NCBI GenBank assembly: GCA_002503705.1
Contig: DASH01000059.1
Coordinates: 1 to 8,897 of the forward strand
Direction of reading: 5' to 3'
Length of the DNA: 8,897 nt
From: Candidatus Woesearchaeota archaeon UBA153
GTDB taxonomy: Archaea > Nanobdellota > Nanobdellia > Woesearchaeales > UBA525
The notes beneath the pieces were generated by a model. That model had not been told where the DNA came from, ran no database searches, and saw only the letters and a list, made by a program, of their open reading frames with translations. The position numbers and the translations under genes were made by a program. This document shows, one piece after another, positions 5,801 to 8,897 of this stretch (within the stretch, counting starts at the first letter, position 1; every line of letters starts with the position of its first letter).

Positions 5801-7552
5801 ATGAATGACCCACTCGACCTTTTTGGCGATGCGGCTGGCGGTCTCGAGAAGCTGCTCTCCAAGCCGAAACGCTACATCGGCATCAATGTCGACGCTGGCG
5901 AATGGCGGAAGGTCTCGGAAGCCGTCGAAGCGTGGGCGCGGCAGGAATACGCCAGCCTTCCTTCTGAAGAGAGCTTCGGGCTCGTCAAGCAGACGAAAGC
6001 GGAGTTTCGCGACGAATACCGCCGCGGCCTGACGCAACGGCTCGTCGACGTGACGGGCGGGAAGATCGCCCATCGTGACGGCAAGGAGGACCGCTTCGAC
6101 TTCTACGTCCCGGTCGACGCCATCGTCAACCCTGACGAGTTCCTGAAAGCGGTCGCGACGATGAACGAAGGGTTCTGGCACAGCCTCCTCGCCAAGTACT
6201 CCATCCCGGCGGAGACGAGCAACCTCCGCATCAGCGTCGCGTGCGAGCACGGCGAGATCCATGTCGCTGCCGACCGCAATCTGGTCGAGTCCGACTCTGC
6301 TGACGCGATGACCGGTCCCGTCTTCTACGCTCTTGTGCGGGTGACGAGGAACCATAAGGATGCGCTGAAAGGCGAAGCGTCAATCGCGCTCGACGACCAC
6401 ACCGTCTTCGAGCTCTTCGGCAGCGAAGCGTATGCCCAGACGGCCCTCTACTTGCAAGATCTCATGCTCAAACCCGTGCCCTCTGCAGGTCTTCAGTTCC
6501 TGAAGAAGTATGAGATGAAAGTGGACGGTCGGATGACGGTCCAGACCAAGCCCGCGCACGTGGACGGCATCCTCAAAGGCCTCCTCGCCGCTGCGAACAC
6601 GGCGCCCGTTCCGCTCGACCAGAAAGTCGCCTCGATCTTCGCGTCACGGCACGTCGTCGGCCACAACCCTCGCTTCAACGAGTCGTGGCTCGGCTTCGCC
6701 GACTACCTTCTCGGGAGGCTCGAGAACGTGACGAAGGAGCACTATGCGCAGCAGAGCAAGGAACGCTACCGTCGGGAGACTCGGCTCAAGCTCAAGATGG
6801 CGCCGTTGACGGCCGAGCCTGCTTCGGTCGAAGAGGCGCACAAGGCTCGCGGCGAGGTGAGCGTTCCGCTCGACGAGAAATGGTATGCGTACCTCCACTC
6901 ATATTTGAAGGAGCACGGCACGCCCGCGCAAGTCGCTCGCCTGGAGAAGAGTGTTACGCCCGCGACGACCACGAATCCGAAGGGTCGGAAGATGCAGCTC
7001 TGGTACGAGCCTGCGGAAGTTTACAACGATCCCGTCGCATACCGTTCGATTGCGCGACTCGCCAAACTCGGATTCGCACAAGGCGTCAGCCCGCTCACGA
7101 TGGGAAACCTGTTCTCCCGGACGCGCGACGTCGTCGAGAATGCGTACGAGAATCCCGAGTCTTCTGATGTGGGCGGTGATCCGGGCCACCAGAGCAAGCT
7201 CATGTTCTACCTCGACATGAACGACCTCTCCGAGGTCTCCCGTCGCGAACGGCCGACGCCGAAAGAGCTCGTCGAAGCGGTCTTCAATATGGCTGCGACC
7301 CCGTTCCTCGCGCCGAAAGACCGTGCGGAGCACATCAGCAAGCTCGTCCGCGACTACACGCTCGAAGTTGCCATCCTCTTCAGTAAGGTGATGCCTTATG
7401 AAGAGCTCAGGCATTTCTTCGAGACAATCGACTCCGTCCGGAAGGCGCCGCAGGAGTGGCGCGATCGGCCGTTGACGGAGCAGTTCTACGGTGAGATTGC
7501 CGACTCATACCTGCGGAAGATTGGCGGCCCCGGTACGTCGTTCACGGGCTGA
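5801..7552 (+). CDS. Hypothetical protein E, 583 aa, divergent class III cyclase-like N-terminus
   Basis: Not recognised over its full length; soluble, no signal peptide. Residues about 24-206 follow the order of class III nucleotide-cyclase elements: a first strand with an Asp (IGINVDAGEW, D31), helices, then GGKI..G...F (G86-F101, where GG..v....GD.....F is expected), a helix (FLKAVATMNE), LRISV...HGEI (142-153, matching the LRxGIHxGEV strand pair), TGPVFYALVRV (171-181, matching the GxxVNxAAR helix) and a strand ending DDHTVFEL (198-205). The second metal Asp is replaced by Lys (K95), the Asn of VNxAAR is Tyr or Phe, and about 17 extra residues lie between the first two motifs, so catalysis is doubtful. 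Residues 310-400 are charged with a Thr/Pro linker. Residues 400-583 are helical and carry FYLDMNDLSEV. It is transcribed away from the D-C-B operon. The fold call is inference by eye; the gene itself is secure. Confidence 0.82.
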   Translation: MNDPLDLFGDAAGGLEKLLSKPKRYIGINVDAGEWRKVSEAVEAWARQEYASLPSEESFGLVKQTKAEFRDEYRRGLTQRLVDVTGGKIAHRDGKEDRFDFYVPVDAIVNPDEFLKAVATMNEGFWHSLLAKYSIPAETSNLRISVACEHGEIHVAADRNLVESDSADAMTGPVFYALVRVTRNHKDALKGEASIALDDHTVFELFGSEAYAQTALYLQDLMLKPVPSAGLQFLKKYEMKVDGRMTVQTKPAHVDGILKGLLAAANTAPVPLDQKVASIFASRHVVGHNPRFNESWLGFADYLLGRLENVTKEHYAQQSKERYRRETRLKLKMAPLTAEPASVEEAHKARGEVSVPLDEKWYAYLHSYLKEHGTPAQVARLEKSVTPATTTNPKGRKMQLWYEPAEVYNDPVAYRSIARLAKLGFAQGVSPLTMGNLFSRTRDVVENAYENPESSDVGGDPGHQSKLMFYLDMNDLSEVSRRERPTPKELVEAVFNMAATPFLAPKDRAEHISKLVRDYTLEVAILFSKVMPYEELRHFFETIDSVRKAPQEWRDRPLTEQFYGEIADSYLRKIGGPGTSFTG

Positions 7553-7593
7553 GCGTCTTCTGTTCTCTTTCAGTTCTCACAGTCTTCACACCC
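7553..7593 (+). terminator. Pyrimidine-rich tract after gene E, probable terminator
   Basis: Directly after the TGA of gene E the plus strand is almost all pyrimidine (GTCTTC, GTTCTC, CTTTCAG, GTTCTC, GTCTTC). It has no strong hairpin, as expected for a U-rich archaeal terminator. GTCTTC occurs at 7555 and 7582, and GTTCTC at 7562, 7573 and 7613. Confidence 0.4.
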
Positions 7594-7602
7594 ACCGCAA
7601 CC

Positions 7603-7610
7603 TTTTTAAA
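7603..7610 (+). promoter_or_regulatory. TATA box of the small acidic protein gene
   Basis: TTTTTAAA lies 22-29 nt before the ATG at 7633, so the expected initiation site (about 25 nt downstream of the box) falls practically on the start codon and predicts a leaderless or nearly leaderless mRNA. The octamer CAGTTCTC directly follows the box (7611-7618) and also occurs at 7571-7578. Confidence 0.5.
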
Positions 7611-7632
7611 CAGTTCTCTTCCGGGAGTGGTC

Positions 7633-7869
7633 ATGTCTGACGACTCGCGAGAGACTGAAGAGAACGTCTACGGTGGCGAGGCGCGCGAGGCCCTCATGGA
7701 GGAGGGTGAGATCTCGGCTGAGGAGGAGGCCTTCATGGAGGGCTACGACCACGCCGAGAAGGAGGACGAGGAGAAGAAGGGCGACTCGTACGAGAAGGCG
7801 TTCGCCGCTCCCGTCAAGGGCAAGAAGAAGCGCCGCGCGGTCCGTGATGACGACGAGGAGGAAGAGTAA
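7633..7869 (+). CDS. Small highly acidic protein F, 78 aa
   Basis: Function unknown. The ATG at 7633 has GGGAG 5 nt upstream (7623-7627); an in-frame GTG at 7627 would overlap that site and is less likely. 29 of 78 residues are Asp or Glu. The only likely folded part is residues about 15-40, with EGEISAEEEAFMEGY reading as a helix-turn-helix-sized hairpin. Then comes a charged, disordered tail with a strong basic cluster (KGKKKRRAVR, residues 62-71) followed directly by a run of seven acidic residues at the C-terminus. Small acidic proteins with an 'IS-EEE-x-F-x-x-GY' flavour are, from memory, frequent in DPANN archaeal genomes; I cannot confirm this without a search. It is convergent with the threonyl-tRNA synthetase gene. 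The coding sequence is strongly purine-skewed (GAG, GAA, AAG). Confidence 0.72.
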   Translation: MSDDSRETEENVYGGEAREALMEEGEISAEEEAFMEGYDHAEKEDEEKKGDSYEKAFAAPVKGKKKRRAVRDDDEEEE

Positions 7870-7926
7870 GAGAGCTTTCACGCTCATACTCTTTCCGCCA
7901 AGGGGTTCCGCTCGCGAGTTTCTGAG

Positions 7927-7955
7927 ACGATGTGACTGTTTTCAGTCGTTATCGT
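7927..7955 (+). terminator. Hairpin in the 3' spacer after gene F
   Basis: The stem is ACGAT (7927-7931) with ATCGT (7951-7955), a small GT/GTT internal loop, then GACTG (7934-7938) with CAGTC (7943-7947), closed by a TTTT loop. It is followed by the T-rich GAGTTCTTCTTGATTC. It lies 58 nt after the stop of F and could end or stabilise that transcript. Confidence 0.45.
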
Positions 7956-7997
7956 TGAGTTCTTCTTGATTCTGAGCGCCACCTTGGAGCGCGGTCA

Positions 7998-8029
7998 GAA
8001 ATTGCGCCGATTCATGCAGGCGCAATTTC
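7998..8029. repeat. Perfect 11-bp inverted repeat with 10-nt loop
   Basis: GAAATTGCGCC (7998-8008) and GGCGCAATTTC (8019-8029) are exact reverse complements around GATTCATGCA. No T-run follows on either strand, so it is not a classical intrinsic terminator. It could be a structured 3' end for both convergent transcripts, a small RNA, or a protein site. Confidence 0.55.
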
Positions 8030-8070
8030 GCAAATGCCGCGAGGGACGAGCGGAAATGCTCCGTGGCGCG

Positions 8071-8090
8071 AAGAGAAAGAAAATAATTTT
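8071..8090 (-). terminator. U-rich terminator of thrS
   Basis: On the minus strand, 15-35 nt after the thrS stop, the sequence reads TTATTTTCTTTCTCTT within an A/T tract. U-rich runs without a hairpin are the usual archaeal termination signal. The palindrome AAAACGTTTT (8094-8103) lies between the stop and this tract. Confidence 0.5.
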
Positions 8091-8105
8091 TTGAAAACGT
8101 TTTAC

Positions 8106-8897
8106 TCATTCCTTCTGCAAGTCCTCGAGGTTGACTTGGCGCTGCTTCGCCTCGGCGAGGACCTGCGCAAGGAACTCGTCCGCGTTCTTCGTGCCGTGGA
8201 CGACGTTGTCGCGCGTGCGCACGTTCACCGTGCCGTCCGCGAGTTCCTTGTCGCCGACGACGAGGATGTAGTTGACGAACGCCAATTGCGCCTCGCGGAT
8301 CTTCTTGTTCGTCGTCTCGGAACGCGCGTCCACTTCAGCGCGCAACCCGGCGGCTCGTAGCTTCGCGACGACCTCGCGCGCGTATGGCTCATGTCTATCC
8401 GCGATCGTGAGGACGCGCACCTGTCGCGGGCTCAGCCAGAGCGGGAACTTGCCCGCGTAATGCTCGATGAGGATGCCGAGGAACCGTTCCAACGACCCGT
8501 AGATGGCGCGGTGGATCATCACGGGTCGGTGCTTCTGCCCGTCGCTCCCCTCGTACGCGAGGTCGAACTTCTCCGGCATGCTGAAGTCGACCTGGATCGT
8601 GCCGCACTGCCACGAGCGGCCGATCGCGTCCTTGACGTGGAAGTCGATCTTCGGGCCGTAGAACGCGCCGTCGCCAGGGTTCACCTTGTACTCGATGCCC
8701 GCGTCGTGCATCGCCTCGGCGAGCAGCCGTTCCGCGAGTTCCCAGAGCTTCGGGTCGCCCATCGCCTTCTCCGGCTTGGTGGAGAGCTCGACCTTGTACG
8801 CGAAGCCGAACTTGCTGTAGACGCGGTGGACGAGGTCGATGAGCTCGCGCACCTGCTCTTTGATCTGCTCTTCCGTGCAGAAGATGTGCGCGTCGTC
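8106..8897 (-). CDS. thrS: Threonyl-tRNA synthetase, bacterial-type (5' partial)
   Basis: Class II aminoacyl-tRNA synthetase that charges tRNA-Thr in the cytosol. 263 C-terminal residues are visible and the frame stays open to the window edge; the GTG at 8852 is an internal Val codon. The visible part begins DDAHIFCT, whose His is a zinc ligand that helps recognise threonine. It continues with GAFYGPKIDF, RSWQCGTIQVDF and motif 3, VMIHRAIYGSLERFLGILIEHYAG, which contains the second visible zinc-ligand His and the ATP-binding Arg. The anticodon-binding domain follows (QVRVL, VVGDKELADGTVNVRTR) and ends with LEDLQKE. The wording of these motifs matches the bacterial/eukaryotic-type enzyme. The N-terminal TGS/editing region and the Cys zinc ligand lie outside, so the type of editing domain cannot be judged. 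No defect is seen in the visible part. Confidence 0.95.
   Translation of the reverse strand, partial: DDAHIFCTEEQIKEQVRELIDLVHRVYSKFGFAYKVELSTKPEKAMGDPKLWELAERLLAEAMHDAGIEYKVNPGDGAFYGPKIDFHVKDAIGRSWQCGTIQVDFSMPEKFDLAYEGSDGQKHRPVMIHRAIYGSLERFLGILIEHYAGKFPLWLSPRQVRVLTIADRHEPYAREVVAKLRAAGLRAEVDARSETTNKKIREAQLAFVNYILVVGDKELADGTVNVRTRDNVVHGTKNADEFLAQVLAEAKQRQVNLEDLQKE

Larger units (their letters stand above)
7870..8105. other. Gene-free convergent spacer between F and thrS
   Basis: A gap of 236 bp between two genes that converge. I find no credible coding sequence and no tRNA-like arm. It contains the hairpin at 7927-7955, the perfect inverted repeat at 7998-8029 and an A/T-rich end (8071-8105) including the palindrome AAAACGTTTT at 8094-8103. 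Confidence 0.6.

Noticed and set aside
5756..6355. Minus-strand 199-codon open frame overlapping the start of E and its promoter
   Set aside because: It would cover the TATA box and start of E, has no ribosome site, and mirrors E codons; E is longer and coherent.
7998..8029. Inverted repeat as a bacterial-type intrinsic terminator
   Set aside because: No run of T follows on either strand.

Overview
The window reads as chromosomal DNA of an archaeon. The coding sequence is GC-rich and the short intergenic gaps are AT-rich, with TTTAAATA or TATTTATAAA elements placed like archaeal TATA boxes about 60 to 70 bases upstream of starts. The helicase at the left edge has the archaeal Lhr architecture. 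A bacterial-style threonyl-tRNA synthetase, a small Glu/Asp-rich protein and several large lineage-specific proteins would suit a DPANN-type archaeon, but that placement is a guess. I see no tRNA or rRNA gene, CRISPR array, insertion sequence or integrase.

Layout: (1) 1-2037, plus strand, the C-terminal two thirds or so of an Lhr-family helicase, cut by the window edge inside helicase motif VI. (2) 2034-5557, minus strand, three tightly packed genes in transcription order D (437 aa), C (101 aa) and B (629 aa), separated by 7-nt gaps. I recognise none of them. The last one runs into the helicase gene tail to tail, with interlocked stop codons. (3) 5558-5800, a divergent promoter region of about 240 bp with one TATA-like box per direction and CTCGA-type palindromes near both. 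(4) 5801-7552, plus strand, gene E (583 aa), whose first 200 residues resemble a highly divergent class III nucleotide-cyclase fold with key catalytic residues replaced. (5) 7633-7869, plus strand, a 78-aa highly acidic protein. (6) 7870-8105, a gene-free convergent spacer holding two good inverted repeats and a U-rich terminator for the gene to its right. (7) 8106-8897, minus strand, the C-terminal 263 residues of threonyl-tRNA synthetase, cut by the window edge.

The two edge genes are housekeeping functions (nucleic-acid helicase, aminoacylation of tRNA-Thr). Between them sits the D-C-B / E block. It has one probable operon and one divergent gene fired from a shared promoter region, all apparently soluble cytosolic proteins without signal peptides or membrane segments. 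If there is an undescribed system in this window, it is this block. The best handle on its function is the cyclase-like N-terminus of E and, more weakly, a GAF-like segment in B, which together would hint at sensing or nucleotide signalling. Everything beyond that is unproven.
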